A stretch of 64,000 nucleotides of DNA. Source: CG2-30-58-95 sp964618215. Lineage in GTDB: Bacteria; Chloroflexota; Anaerolineae; Anaerolineales; Villigracilaceae. A program made the position numbers and the translations under genes. The notes beneath the pieces were generated by a model. It worked only from the letters and a program-made list of their open reading frames with translations, did not search any database and had not been told where the DNA came from. The stretch spans positions 7,947-71,946 of the forward strand of contig CAZTZE010000018.1 in the NCBI GenBank assembly GCA_964618215.1. Reading direction: 5' to 3'. Of this stretch, positions 32,882 through 41,422 are shown piece by piece. Each line of letters starts with the position of its first letter. The first letter of the stretch is position 1.

Positions 32882-34168
32882 TTACACCCAGCCGCGCAAC
32901 TGCATCGCCCTGACCACGCGGTCAATGGCGACCATGTAAGCCGCGTCGCGCATGTAGACCTTTTCCTTCTCAGACATTTCTAGTACAGCACGGAAAGCGG
33001 AGGTCATCTTGGCGTCGAGTTTCTCCAGCACTTCTTCCTTTGTCCAGTAGAAGTTCATGTCGTTCTGGACGCTCTCGAAATACGAGGTGGTCACGCCGCC
33101 GGCGTTGCACAGGAAGTCGGGGATGTCGAAGATGCCATTCTTCTTGAAATATTCATCTGCTTCGGGGGTGGTCGGGCCGTTGGCGCCCTCCGCCACGATC
33201 TTGACGCGGCTGGAGATATTCTTGACGTTCTCGCCGTTGACCTGGCCGCCGAGCGCGCCGGGCATCAACACGTCGGCTTCCTTGCTGATCCAGGCCTCGC
33301 CGTCCTCGACGAGGTAGCCGGCTGCGATGGCCTTCTCCTTGTCAATCGTGCCGTACTCGTCGGTGATGGATTGCAGGAAATAGGGGTCAATGCCGCCTTC
33401 CTTGCTGTAGGTATGGGCGGTCTTATCGTGACGGTCCCAGCAGGAGACGCAGATCACCTTGCCGCCCAGCATCTCGATGAAGCCGATCGCCGCGTACTGG
33501 GTGACGTTGCCAAAGCCCTGCATCGCCGCGACCGATTTTTGGGGGTCAATGCCCAGGTGTTTCATCGCCTCGCGCACGGTGTAGATAACGCCGTAACCGG
33601 TCGCCTCGGTGCGGCCCAGCGAGCCGCCGCCCCCGACCGGTTTGCCGGTGATGACGCCCGGCGTATACTGGCCGGCCAGCCTGGAATACTCGTCCATCAT
33701 CCAGCCCATCATCTGCGGGGTGGTGCCCACGTCGGGCGCGGGGACATCCTGGCGCGGGCCGATGTTCTTCCACATATTCTGCACCCAGCCGCGGCACAGA
33801 CGCTCCTTTTCGGAGGTCGAGAGGGTTGCCGGGTCTACGACAACGCCGCCCTTGCCGCCGCCGAGGGGGATATCCGCCACGGCGCATTTCCAGGTCATCC
33901 AGGTCGCCAGGGCGCGCACCATGTCCAATGTCTCGGCCTGATGGAAGCGGATGCCGCCCTTGTTGGGGCCGCGCGCGTCGTTGTGCTGGACACGGAAACC
34001 GGTGAAAACTCTCAGCGAACCGTCGTCCATGCGCACGGGAATGCGGAAGGTGAACTCGCGCATCGGCCAGCGCAGCACCTCGGCGATCTGTGGGTCGAGA
34101 TTGAGTAGTTTTGCGACGTGATCGAATTGGCGTTGCGCCATTTCAAATTCATTGACTGTTCCGCTCAT
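32882..34168 (-). CDS. gdhA: Glu/Leu/Phe/Val-family glutamate dehydrogenase
   Basis: A 428-residue dehydrogenase with the substrate loop VQHNDARGPNKGGIRFH, catalytic lysine region IPLGGGKGGVVVDP and nucleotide-binding MQGFGNVTQYAAIGF. It interconverts glutamate and 2-oxoglutarate with NAD(P)H. Full length. The ATG is preceded by TAGGAGGAGAAAC. The 300 bases upstream contain no gene. Confidence 0.94.
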   Translation of the reverse strand: MSGTVNEFEMAQRQFDHVAKLLNLDPQIAEVLRWPMREFTFRIPVRMDDGSLRVFTGFRVQHNDARGPNKGGIRFHQAETLDMVRALATWMTWKCAVADIPLGGGKGGVVVDPATLSTSEKERLCRGWVQNMWKNIGPRQDVPAPDVGTTPQMMGWMMDEYSRLAGQYTPGVITGKPVGGGGSLGRTEATGYGVIYTVREAMKHLGIDPQKSVAAMQGFGNVTQYAAIGFIEMLGGKVICVSCWDRHDKTAHTYSKEGGIDPYFLQSITDEYGTIDKEKAIAAGYLVEDGEAWISKEADVLMPGALGGQVNGENVKNISSRVKIVAEGANGPTTPEADEYFKKNGIFDIPDFLCNAGGVTTSYFESVQNDMNFYWTKEEVLEKLDAKMTSAFRAVLEMSEKEKVYMRDAAYMVAIDRVVRAMQLRGWV

Positions 34169-34393
34169 GTTTCTCCTCCTATAAATTGTGGGTTGTGATT
34201 TGATAAAAAATACGCGGGCACCCCGGACGGGAGGCCCGCATTATTTTTGCTCCTGTGTCGAATAAAACAATCATGACGGCATCGCCCTTTTCCAGATGGG
34301 GGTTAAACTTACATGATATTGGCTTTCCCGTCAATATGACAAAATCCATGCGCACAAACGACATTATTCGTGATTATCCTCACAATAAGCGCC
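34169..34393. other. Gene-free spacer, upstream region of glutamate dehydrogenase
   Basis: About 225 bases between the dehydrogenase start and the first 34394 repeat. AT-rich; no reading frame, clear promoter or RNA seen. Confidence 0.5.
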
Positions 34394-34495
34394 TATCCGA
34401 TTAACGGAATGCAGACTTCAGTCTGCCTTGCACAGCGGACTAAAGTTCGCGCTCCGGGGGTTTATCCGAATAACGGAATGCAGACTTCAGTCTGC
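34394..34495. repeat. Direct repeat with internal GCAGACT palindrome overlapping the gatB stop
   Basis: TATCCGAATAACGGAATGCA-type sequence followed by GACTTCAGTCTGC occurs at 34394-34426 and again at 34463-34495. GCAGACT/AGTCTGC forms a palindrome. The second copy supplies the final codons and TGA stop of gatB. Confidence 0.75.
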
Positions 34496-36016
34496 ATTGA
34501 TCTCAGTCAGTTGCAATTCCAGTTCCTGCCGCACGATCTGCGGATTGGCCTTGCCCTGCGCTTTCTTCATCACTTGCCCGAACAAGAAATTGGCGACCCC
34601 GGTTTTACCGCTCAGATAAGCCGCTGTCTCGTTTGGATATTCTGCCAGAACATCTTTCACCATCCGGGCGATGGCCCCCGCGTCTGAGACCTGTCCCAGG
34701 CCGCGCTTTTTGACGATTTCCTCTGCCCCTTCACCGCTGGCGAACATCTCCGCCAGCACTTTCCTCGCCGTGTCCTGGTTGATTTGTCCCTGGCTGACGA
34801 GCTTGACCAGCCCGGCAAGCGCTGCGGGCTGGACCTTCAGCTCTGCCGCGTCCACCCCGGCCTGGTTCATCAGCCCGAACAGTTCCCCGCTGATCCAGTT
34901 GGCGATGGATTTTGCCGGGACTGACGGTTCGGCTGTCACAGCCTGCTCGAAGTAATCTGCGATGGCCTTTTCCTCGACGAGCAACTTTGCGGTGTCATCG
35001 CTCAAATCGTACTGCTCCCGCAAGCGCTGGAGACGGGCATCGGGCAGCTCGGGCAGGGAGGCGCGGATTTTGGCGATCCAGCCCGAGTCCACCGCCAGCG
35101 GCGGGAGGTCTGGTTCGGGGAAGTAGCGGTAATCGTCCTCGCCCTCTTTGACGCGCTGGACGACGGTAACTTCTTTCGCCTCGTCCCAGCCCAGGGTCAC
35201 CTGCTGCACGGCTTTCCCCGCCTTTAACAATTCAGCCTGGTGCTGGATCTGGTAAGCCACGGCGCGTTCCAGGGCGCGGAAACTGTTCAAATTCTTGACT
35301 TCGACGCGCGTGCCAAGCCGGGCGGGTTGCGAACCCGCCGCCACAGCCGGCCGCAGCGAAATGTTCGGCTCGATGCGCAGCACACCTTTTTGCATATCCC
35401 CGGAGTTGACGCCCAGGTAGCGCAATATGGAACGCAGCCCTTCGGCATAGGCGCGTACTTCCTCGCCGGAGCGGAAATCCGGCTCGGTGACGATCTCCAG
35501 CAAGGGTACGCCGGCCCGGTTCAAATCCACCAACGTGTAGGGGCGACCTTTACGGTCGCCTTGGGCTTTACGGTTGCCCTGGGCGGGGGCTAGCCCCACC
35601 CCTACAGGTTCAACGTGGGTCAGTTTGCCGGTGTCCTCTTCCAGGTGCACGCGGCGGATGCGGATGACCTTCTCCCCCTGCGAGGTTAAGATAGTCATCC
35701 GTCCATTGCGCGCCAACGGTTGTTCGTACTGGGAGATCTGGTAGCCTTTGGGCAGGTCGGGGTAGAAATAATTCTTGCGGGCGAAGATGCTGAGCGGGGC
35801 GATCTGGCAATCCAGCGCCAGCGCCACGCGCAGGCCGTACTCGACTGCTTTCTGGTTAAGCACCGGCAGCGTGCCGGGCATGCCTGAGCACACCTGGCAG
35901 ACGGCGCTATTGGGCGCGGCCTGGGTGGTATCCACCACCGGGCAGGCGCAGAACATCTTGGATTGGGTCGCGAGTTCGGCGTGTACTTCCAGTCCGATAA
36001 CGGCTTCGTATTGCAT
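34487..36016 (-). CDS. gatB: Asp-tRNA(Asn)/Glu-tRNA(Gln) amidotransferase subunit B
   Basis: A 509-residue GatB: start YEAVIGLEVHAELATQSKMF, CxxC zinc knuckles near residues 23-42, kinase region VHLEEDTGKL and NRAGVPLLEIVTEPDF, and a C-terminal tail domain. With GatA and GatC it converts Glu-tRNA(Gln) to Gln-tRNA(Gln). Between EEDTGKL and LVDLNRAG lies about 20 extra residues rich in G, R and K, encoded by a 71-bp repeat at 35536-35606. The last residues and stop derive from another repeat. Confidence 0.95.
   Translation of the reverse strand: MQYEAVIGLEVHAELATQSKMFCACPVVDTTQAAPNSAVCQVCSGMPGTLPVLNQKAVEYGLRVALALDCQIAPLSIFARKNYFYPDLPKGYQISQYEQPLARNGRMTILTSQGEKVIRIRRVHLEEDTGKLTHVEPVGVGLAPAQGNRKAQGDRKGRPYTLVDLNRAGVPLLEIVTEPDFRSGEEVRAYAEGLRSILRYLGVNSGDMQKGVLRIEPNISLRPAVAAGSQPARLGTRVEVKNLNSFRALERAVAYQIQHQAELLKAGKAVQQVTLGWDEAKEVTVVQRVKEGEDDYRYFPEPDLPPLAVDSGWIAKIRASLPELPDARLQRLREQYDLSDDTAKLLVEEKAIADYFEQAVTAEPSVPAKSIANWISGELFGLMNQAGVDAAELKVQPAALAGLVKLVSQGQINQDTARKVLAEMFASGEGAEEIVKKRGLGQVSDAGAIARMVKDVLAEYPNETAAYLSGKTGVANFLFGQVMKKAQGKANPQIVRQELELQLTEINAD
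35536..35606. repeat. TGTAGGGG-type terminal-inverted repeat inserted in gatB
   Basis: A 71-bp segment from TGTAGGGG (35536-35543) to CCCCTACA (35599-35606), with internal pairs GGCGACCGTAAAGGTCGC and a related GGCAACCGTAAAGCCC. CAACGTG occurs on both sides (35531-35537 and 35611-35617), perhaps by chance. The frame stays open through it. Confidence 0.75.
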
Positions 36017-36066
36017 GGGTCTTTACCACCAAGTCACCGAGACACGAAGAACAAAAGATTTTGTGG

Positions 36067-36840
36067 TTACGTGTAATGTGGGGAGCGTTTCTCCAGGAAG
36101 GACGCCACACCCTCGCGATGCTCGCTGCGCGTGCTGGCGATCTCCTGCATGTGCGCTTCGTAATCCAGCGCTTCTTCCAGGTTGGGCAGGACGGCGCGGT
36201 TGAATGAGCGTTTGATCAGCCCGAACGCGCCGGTCGGCCCGGCCGCCAGGGAGGCGGCCAGCGCGGCAGTCTCGCACCCCAGGCCTGCCGCCGGGACGAG
36301 GCGGTTGACCAGTCCCCATTCCAACGCCTGTTCGGCGGAGATGGCGGTGTTGGTGAAGGCAAACTCTGTCGCCCGTCCCAGGCCGGTCAGTGCGGGCAGC
36401 AGGAGCGAGACGCCCGAATCAAGCGTAAGCCCGATGCCCGAAAAACCAACCGTGAATCTGGCGCAATCGGCCGCCAGGCGTATATCGCAGGCCAAGGCGA
36501 TGCCCAACCCGGCTCCGGCCAGCGGCCCGTTGATGGCTGCCACGACCGGCTTCTCGATTTGGCGGATTTGCAGGATCAAGGGGTTATACGTTGCCTGCAG
36601 GTGGGCGCGGTAGGATATCTCCTCGCCGCGCGCCGCCAGCATTTCGGTCACATCGTGACCGGCGCAAAAGGTCGCCCCCGAGCCGGTCAGGACGACACAG
36701 CGCACGCTTTTATTGCGCGCCGCCGAATTGAAAGCAGCCTGCAATTCGGTGATCGTCTTCAGATCAAGGGCGTTGACCGGCGGCCGCTCGAGCGTGAGTG
36801 TCAGCACGCCGGATTGCAGGTCGGAAAGGACGTTTGCCAT
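36067..36840 (-). CDS. Enoyl-CoA hydratase/isomerase family protein
   Basis: A 257-residue crotonase-fold enzyme: GSGATFCAGHDVTEM oxyanion region (about residues 54-68), AAINGPLAGAGLGIALACDI (about residues 96-115) and the FSGIGLTLDSGVSLLLP segment. The usual second acidic catalytic residue of true hydratases is replaced by aspartate in this LDSG motif, as in many isomerase-like members. Start chosen at 36840, directly after the upstream gene's stop. Acts in acyl-CoA metabolism; exact substrate not readable. Confidence 0.88.
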   Translation of the reverse strand: MANVLSDLQSGVLTLTLERPPVNALDLKTITELQAAFNSAARNKSVRCVVLTGSGATFCAGHDVTEMLAARGEEISYRAHLQATYNPLILQIRQIEKPVVAAINGPLAGAGLGIALACDIRLAADCARFTVGFSGIGLTLDSGVSLLLPALTGLGRATEFAFTNTAISAEQALEWGLVNRLVPAAGLGCETAALAASLAAGPTGAFGLIKRSFNRAVLPNLEEALDYEAHMQEIASTRSEHREGVASFLEKRSPHYT

Positions 36841-36841
36841 G

Positions 36842-37195
36842 TTAATTCTCGTCTTCGTCGGTGCCGGGGTCCATCTCGAATTGTATTTTTTCACGATCCA
36901 GATTCACCCAGAGCAGCAACACCTGGCCTTCGGGTGTCTCCACCGAACGGGCTGCAATAATGGGGGCATGTTCTTCCAATCCCAGGCCGTTGCGGAAATG
37001 CAGGTGGATGGGGGATTTGTTTTGCCAGGCGTGGTAACAACGTTCGACCAACGCCGGGCCGTTATAGGTGCGCAGGTGGGTGATTGCGCTAAAGCCGAGG
37101 TGTGGGCCTTCGCCCAGACCTAAAGCCCAGCCGTCTTGGGCTGTTTCAAAAATGGGCGGCGGGCCTTCGATGATGCTGATTTTGTTTTCTTCCAT
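36842..37195 (-). CDS. Conserved hypothetical protein upstream of enoyl-CoA hydratase
   Basis: A 117-residue soluble, acidic-tailed protein (MEENKISIIEGPPPIFE at start, GTDEDEN at end). Its stop is one base before the hydratase start, so both are one operon. No recognised domain. Confidence 0.6.
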   Translation of the reverse strand: MEENKISIIEGPPPIFETAQDGWALGLGEGPHLGFSAITHLRTYNGPALVERCYHAWQNKSPIHLHFRNGLGLEEHAPIIAARSVETPEGQVLLLWVNLDREKIQFEMDPGTDEDEN

Positions 37196-37256
37196 GAAAG
37201 ATACCTGTGTGGGATGAGAAAATCATACCATAAAAAAGAGCATATAATAGAAAGTA

Positions 37257-37586
37257 ATGCAAAAACTCGTCATTCTCTTTGAATCACCTGAAAACGGGCA
37301 AGCCTTTCAATTGGGCTGGCAGAAATTCCTCGGCCTGGCCGAGCAGTTGCCCGGACTGCGCCGCGAGACCGTCAGCCGGGTGGAACGGATGCTGTTCGGC
37401 AGACCCGAGGGCGAGCTTGTACTCATCCACGAGCTGTTGTTCGATTCGAAAGAAGTGTTGGAGGCGGCCATGCAATCCCCCGAAGGACAGGCCGCGGGTA
37501 CGTTTCTTCAATCCTTGACCGGTGGGAGAGTGATACTGTTATTTGCAGAGCATATGGAAGCCGGGGCGGAGAATTTCCGAAAGTAA
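37257..37586 (+). CDS. Small EthD-like dimeric alpha/beta-barrel protein
   Basis: A 109-residue protein, MQKLVILFESPENGQAFQ then LPGLRRETVSRVER and VHELLFDSKEVLEAAMQSPE-like text, resembling EthD/dimeric alpha-beta barrel proteins. Function unknown; some relatives bind heme or quinones. Confidence 0.6.
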   Translation: MQKLVILFESPENGQAFQLGWQKFLGLAEQLPGLRRETVSRVERMLFGRPEGELVLIHELLFDSKEVLEAAMQSPEGQAAGTFLQSLTGGRVILLFAEHMEAGAENFRK

Positions 37587-37600
37587 ATACTCGAGCTTGA

Positions 37601-38614
37601 TCATGTCGCTGGCCGCGAGCGACCCCGCATCCAACCCAAGATGGCCGGCCAGAACAGAATGACGGCCATGATAACGATGCTCACAACCCAGCGCAGGATG
37701 GTCGGATACCAGAGAACCGGCACATCGGGAAGGCCATAGTAGGTGCGGTAGTCCCAGGTGGCCTCACAAACGCCGCCAATGACCATCAGGCCGACAAACT
37801 CAGCCAGCAGGGAGAACACCCGCCTCGGTACACGGTCGCTGCGCAGGAAGAACCAGACCCCGGCGGAGGCCGACAGGGTCGCGGCCAGCATGAACAGCAG
37901 CAGATAGGGATGGTGGTTCTCGTCATAGATCAATCCCACCCAGGCTAGAAAAGTATACATAGCCAGAGAAAGGCGCGTCCAATCCTGCCAGACGCCGACG
38001 AAAAGCTCTTTGAGGGGTTGCAGGGAATGAGTCCGCAGCAGGGCAATTATGGCCGTGGCCGCCAGGGGCAGCCAGATGCGCCAGCCCCAGTCAGGGATGG
38101 GTAAACCAAAGAGGTTGAATCCGTCGGTGTGCATGTTGCTCCACCACCAGGCGAAGACCAGCGACCAGCCCAGGTAACTGTATGACCACAGGGGAAAGCC
38201 GCGCACCCATCCGATTAGCAGGCCAACTAAAGCCAAGGCGTAGAATCCCAGGAACAGGTACCCATCATGGAATGGCTGGGGGATTTTGCCCAACATGCTG
38301 GCCAGGCCAAATGCCAGGAAGGGCAGCATTCCTAGAAAAGTCTCCCATTTGGATGATTTCGTGAGAATAGATTGTGCGGTCATGGTTCCTCCTCTTTCTA
38401 TCAGAGAATACCAATAGTTATTCAGCAAGGCTGCGGGGGAATCGCGCAATTCGCGCAGGCAATAGGCTGCTATTGAACCAAATCCTACCCGGTTCATGAT
38501 GGCCTGCTCGAAAACAGCTTGCATCTCATCGCCGAACTCGGCGCGGAAGGCCGCCGGGTAGAAACCCAGAAGATGCCGGTAGATCACCGTGATGCGGCGC
38601 GCCAGGTTCCTCAC
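37601..38614 (-). CDS. Polytopic membrane protein paired with PadR regulator
   Basis: A 337-residue protein. The cytosolic N-terminus (RHLLGFYPAAFRAEFGDEMQ) is the permease-prefix-like segment often encoded next to PadR regulators; eight or so hydrophobic helices follow. Its start overlaps the PadR stop by ATGA. Role unknown; possibly the membrane target controlled by the regulator. Confidence 0.7.
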   Translation of the reverse strand: MRNLARRITVIYRHLLGFYPAAFRAEFGDEMQAVFEQAIMNRVGFGSIAAYCLRELRDSPAALLNNYWYSLIERGGTMTAQSILTKSSKWETFLGMLPFLAFGLASMLGKIPQPFHDGYLFLGFYALALVGLLIGWVRGFPLWSYSYLGWSLVFAWWWSNMHTDGFNLFGLPIPDWGWRIWLPLAATAIIALLRTHSLQPLKELFVGVWQDWTRLSLAMYTFLAWVGLIYDENHHPYLLLFMLAATLSASAGVWFFLRSDRVPRRVFSLLAEFVGLMVIGGVCEATWDYRTYYGLPDVPVLWYPTILRWVVSIVIMAVILFWPAILGWMRGRSRPAT

Positions 38615-38958
38615 AAAGCGCCCTCCCCAGTTTGTATTTTTCCCGCCACGCTCACCATCTTGCGCAGGCGTTCGATCTCGGCGGATAGCAGCCGCCGGCC
38701 TTGTTCGGTGAGGGCATAGGCCTTGCGCTCACGGTCTGTACTGTTGGGGAGCGGATCTTCCACCCGGCGGATCCAGCCAGCGTCCAATAGTCGTTTGATC
38801 GCGCCGTACAATGTACCAGTACTCAAGATGAGGCGGCTTTCGCTCAAGATTTCCACTTCCTTCATGATAGCGTAACCGTGTTTCGGCCCTGGCGAAAGGC
38901 TGAGCAAAATATAAAATGTGGGTTCTCTCAAGGGGAGGTGGGCAAGGAGATCGTCCAT
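38611..38958 (-). CDS. PadR-family transcriptional regulator
   Basis: A 115-residue winged-helix protein: EPTFYILLSLSPGPKHGYAI, SRLILSTGTLYGAIKRLLDAGWI and KAYALTEQGRRLLSAE, the complete PadR pattern. It probably represses its own two-gene operon, being released by a ligand or stress signal. TGTCGGTTAACGACA (upstream, about 38971-38985) is an inverted repeat that could be its operator. Confidence 0.9.
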   Translation of the reverse strand: MDDLLAHLPLREPTFYILLSLSPGPKHGYAIMKEVEILSESRLILSTGTLYGAIKRLLDAGWIRRVEDPLPNSTDRERKAYALTEQGRRLLSAEIERLRKMVSVAGKIQTGEGAL

Positions 38959-38970
38959 ATATCGCTCTTC

Positions 38971-38985
38971 GTCATGTCGTTAACC
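38971..38985. promoter_or_regulatory. Candidate PadR operator
   Basis: An inverted repeat TGTCGT-TAA-CCGACA lies about 15-30 bases upstream of the padR ATG. Position fits autoregulation; PadR sites are often ATGT/ACAT-type, so the assignment is tentative. Confidence 0.4.
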
Positions 38986-39034
38986 GACATATTACTTCAA
39001 AAAACTATTTCTGTCAAGCCCCCTCTTCTCAAGT

Positions 39035-41377
39035 TTATTCTTCTTTCGGTGGGCCAGCCGGGCCGTAATCCAGCACCTCGCGCACCTGGCTGTTGGGCTG
39101 CGCCGGGCTGATGATCCCCTTTTCCTCCATCGTATCTACCAGACGCGCGGCGCGCGTGTAGCCGATGCGCAAGCGACGTTGCAGCATGGAGACCGAGGCG
39201 CGCCCTTCGCGCTGCACCAGGTCAATGGCATCCTCCAGCAGTGGGTCGCTTTTTTCTAGCGGGGCCATCTCCTCGAACAGGGGCGCCTGCTTGCCCGCGT
39301 AGTTCGGGGGCTTGAGGGGAACACCCGGCTGAACACCCTCCACCGCGCCGCCAGCCACCGCGGCCAGCGGGCTGCCCTCTCCGGCCAGGTTGCGCCAATA
39401 ATCCACCAAGCGTTGTATTTCCGTGTCCGAGACGAACACGCCTTGCAAACGCACCGGCGCGGCGGCTTCCGGCGATTGAAAGAGCATATCGCCCCGCCCC
39501 AGAAGACGCTCGGCGCCAGGTTGGTCGAGGATCACGCGGCTGTCCACGCCCGAAGCCACGGCGAAGGCAACCCGCGCCGGGAAGTTGGCCTTGATCAGCC
39601 CCGTCACTACGTCCACCGACGGGCGTTGCGTGGCGATGACCAGGTGGATACCGGTGGCGCGCGCCAGTTGCGCCAGGCGGGTGATGGTGCGCTCGGTCTC
39701 GTCCGGAGCGATCATCATCAGGTCAGCCAGCTCGTCAATCAGCACCACCAGGAAGGGCAGTTTCTTGCCGCCCTGCGCGGTCATGCGGGCGTTGTAGTCG
39801 CTGATGTTGCGCGCCCCGATCTGGGCAAACCTGTGATAGCGGTTGTCCATTTCCCGCGTCATCCACTGCAGGGCGCCGACCACGCGCTCGATCTCCACCA
39901 CGACCGGCGCCAGCAAGTGCGGGATGCCGTTGTAACTGGTCAACTCCACCCGTTTCGGGTCAACCAGGATCAGGCGCAGGTCATCCGGGGTGTTGTGGAG
40001 CAGGAAGCAGGTCAGGATGGAATTGACGCACACGGATTTGCCCGAGCCGGTCGTCCCGGCGATCAGCAGGTGCGGCATGGCCGCTAAGTCCGCAACAATC
40101 GGGTGCCCGGATACATCCTTGCCCAGGGTGAATTTCAGCAGCGAACGCCCGCGCTGGAAGACCTCCGACTCGACCACCTCCCGCAGGGTAACCAGGGTCA
40201 TCTCCTCGTTGGGCACTTCGATGCCGACGTAGTTCCGTCCCGGAACCGGGGCCTGGATGCGGATGCGCTGTGCGGCCAACGCCAGGGCCAGGTCATCGGC
40301 CAGGGAGACGATCTTGGAAACGCGGACGCGCGTCCGCCCGTTGCGCGTCTCGATGAAGAGCGGCTCGACGCCAAACATGGTGATGACCGGGCCGCGGCTG
40401 ATCTCGATCACCTGGCTGGGCGCGCCAAAGGAGGCCAGCGTCTCTTCGATCAGCCGGGCGCGCGTCTCGACGTATTCCTCGTTGACGGCCGGCGTCACGC
40501 CGATTTCCAGGATGTCCTTGATGGCGGGCAGCACCCATGGGACGACCGGTTGGCTGGGCAGGCCGGTTTTTATCGTTACAAGCGGGGACGGCATGTTCGT
40601 CCCTGGGGTGACGGGGGAATGTGGGATGGGGGTTAAATTATCCGGCAGGGTTTCAGGCGGCGGCGAGGCGGTTGAGATGCCGGGCGTTTTCTGCCGGGCT
40701 TCGTTCAGCCGCTGGCCGGCTTTTTGAGCCAGCGGACCGGCCCATTGGAATAGTTCCTGCACCGACAGGTCGAGGGTCATGGTCAAGGAGATGATGAACC
40801 AGGCAATGAGCGCGATGACCGTCGCCGCGCCGCCCAATCCGTTGACCATGCTCTGCAGGATCAGGCTGCCCACGTAACCGCCGCCTTTCCCCTCAGCGGC
40901 GAATTCGCTGGCCTGCGCCGCCGGTCCGGCAAGACCATGCAGAATGACCAATAAATTGACAAAAAGCAGGAGGATGCCGACAATGCGCTCGATGGAGAGT
41001 TGCGGCAGGCGTTCGACGTTACGGGCGATCAACCAGATGCCAAGAACGATCAGTCCAACGGGCAGGAGGTAAGTCCCCCAGCCGAAGATGAGCGAAAGCC
41101 CCCTGATCCAGGAATCGGTCAACCCGCTGCGGTTGGCTGAGAACAGGCTCAGAACTGTCAGCAGTCCGAGCACGGCCATGATTGTGCCGATCAGGTCAAT
41201 TTTGCGTTCGGGTGAGAGGCCGCCAAGGAGTGAAGGCGGCGGAGGCGAGCCGCGGCGCGAGGCGGCGCGCGCCGGCTTGTTATCGCGTGAAGGGACGTTC
41301 CGCGCTTTGGAAGAGCCTTTGGTCTTTCTTCGTGAGGAATTACGTTTTGCTTGCGTGATGGGCATAGGTAACGCCAT
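39035..41377 (-). CDS. ftsK: DNA translocase FtsK/SpoIIIE
   Basis: A 780-residue protein: basic N-terminus, four membrane helices (about residues 60-205), a proline-rich linker, a RecA-like motor with Walker A GTTGSGKSV near residue 442 and Walker B VVLIDELADLMM, and a C-terminal winged-helix gamma domain (VQREGRASVSMLQRRLRIGY). It pumps chromosomal DNA at the septum. Complete. The start region abuts a 23-bp palindrome. Confidence 0.95.
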   Translation of the reverse strand: MALPMPITQAKRNSSRRKTKGSSKARNVPSRDNKPARAASRRGSPPPPSLLGGLSPERKIDLIGTIMAVLGLLTVLSLFSANRSGLTDSWIRGLSLIFGWGTYLLPVGLIVLGIWLIARNVERLPQLSIERIVGILLLFVNLLVILHGLAGPAAQASEFAAEGKGGGYVGSLILQSMVNGLGGAATVIALIAWFIISLTMTLDLSVQELFQWAGPLAQKAGQRLNEARQKTPGISTASPPPETLPDNLTPIPHSPVTPGTNMPSPLVTIKTGLPSQPVVPWVLPAIKDILEIGVTPAVNEEYVETRARLIEETLASFGAPSQVIEISRGPVITMFGVEPLFIETRNGRTRVRVSKIVSLADDLALALAAQRIRIQAPVPGRNYVGIEVPNEEMTLVTLREVVESEVFQRGRSLLKFTLGKDVSGHPIVADLAAMPHLLIAGTTGSGKSVCVNSILTCFLLHNTPDDLRLILVDPKRVELTSYNGIPHLLAPVVVEIERVVGALQWMTREMDNRYHRFAQIGARNISDYNARMTAQGGKKLPFLVVLIDELADLMMIAPDETERTITRLAQLARATGIHLVIATQRPSVDVVTGLIKANFPARVAFAVASGVDSRVILDQPGAERLLGRGDMLFQSPEAAAPVRLQGVFVSDTEIQRLVDYWRNLAGEGSPLAAVAGGAVEGVQPGVPLKPPNYAGKQAPLFEEMAPLEKSDPLLEDAIDLVQREGRASVSMLQRRLRIGYTRAARLVDTMEEKGIISPAQPNSQVREVLDYGPAGPPKEE

Positions 41378-41379
41378 TA

Positions 41380-41402
41380 TGGTAGCTCAGTACGCTACCA
41401 TT
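41380..41402. repeat. 23-bp palindrome upstream of ftsK
   Basis: ATGGTAGC (41380-41387) and GCTACCAT (41395-41402) flank TCAGTAC. Architecture and inner CAGT match the palindromes inside the ABC ATPase gene at 5150-5194. Confidence 0.65.
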
Positions 41403-41422
41403 ATAGCACAAATGGTCTACAT

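Noticed and set aside
34394..34495. Two direct repeats with a palindromic core, looking like a minimal CRISPR array
   Set aside because: Only two units, the spacer-sized stretch is itself repeat-like, the second unit overlaps gatB, and no cas genes are present.
40103..40636. Plus-strand frame opposite ftsK
   Set aside because: D/H/R-rich composition and no start signal; explained by codon bias of ftsK.
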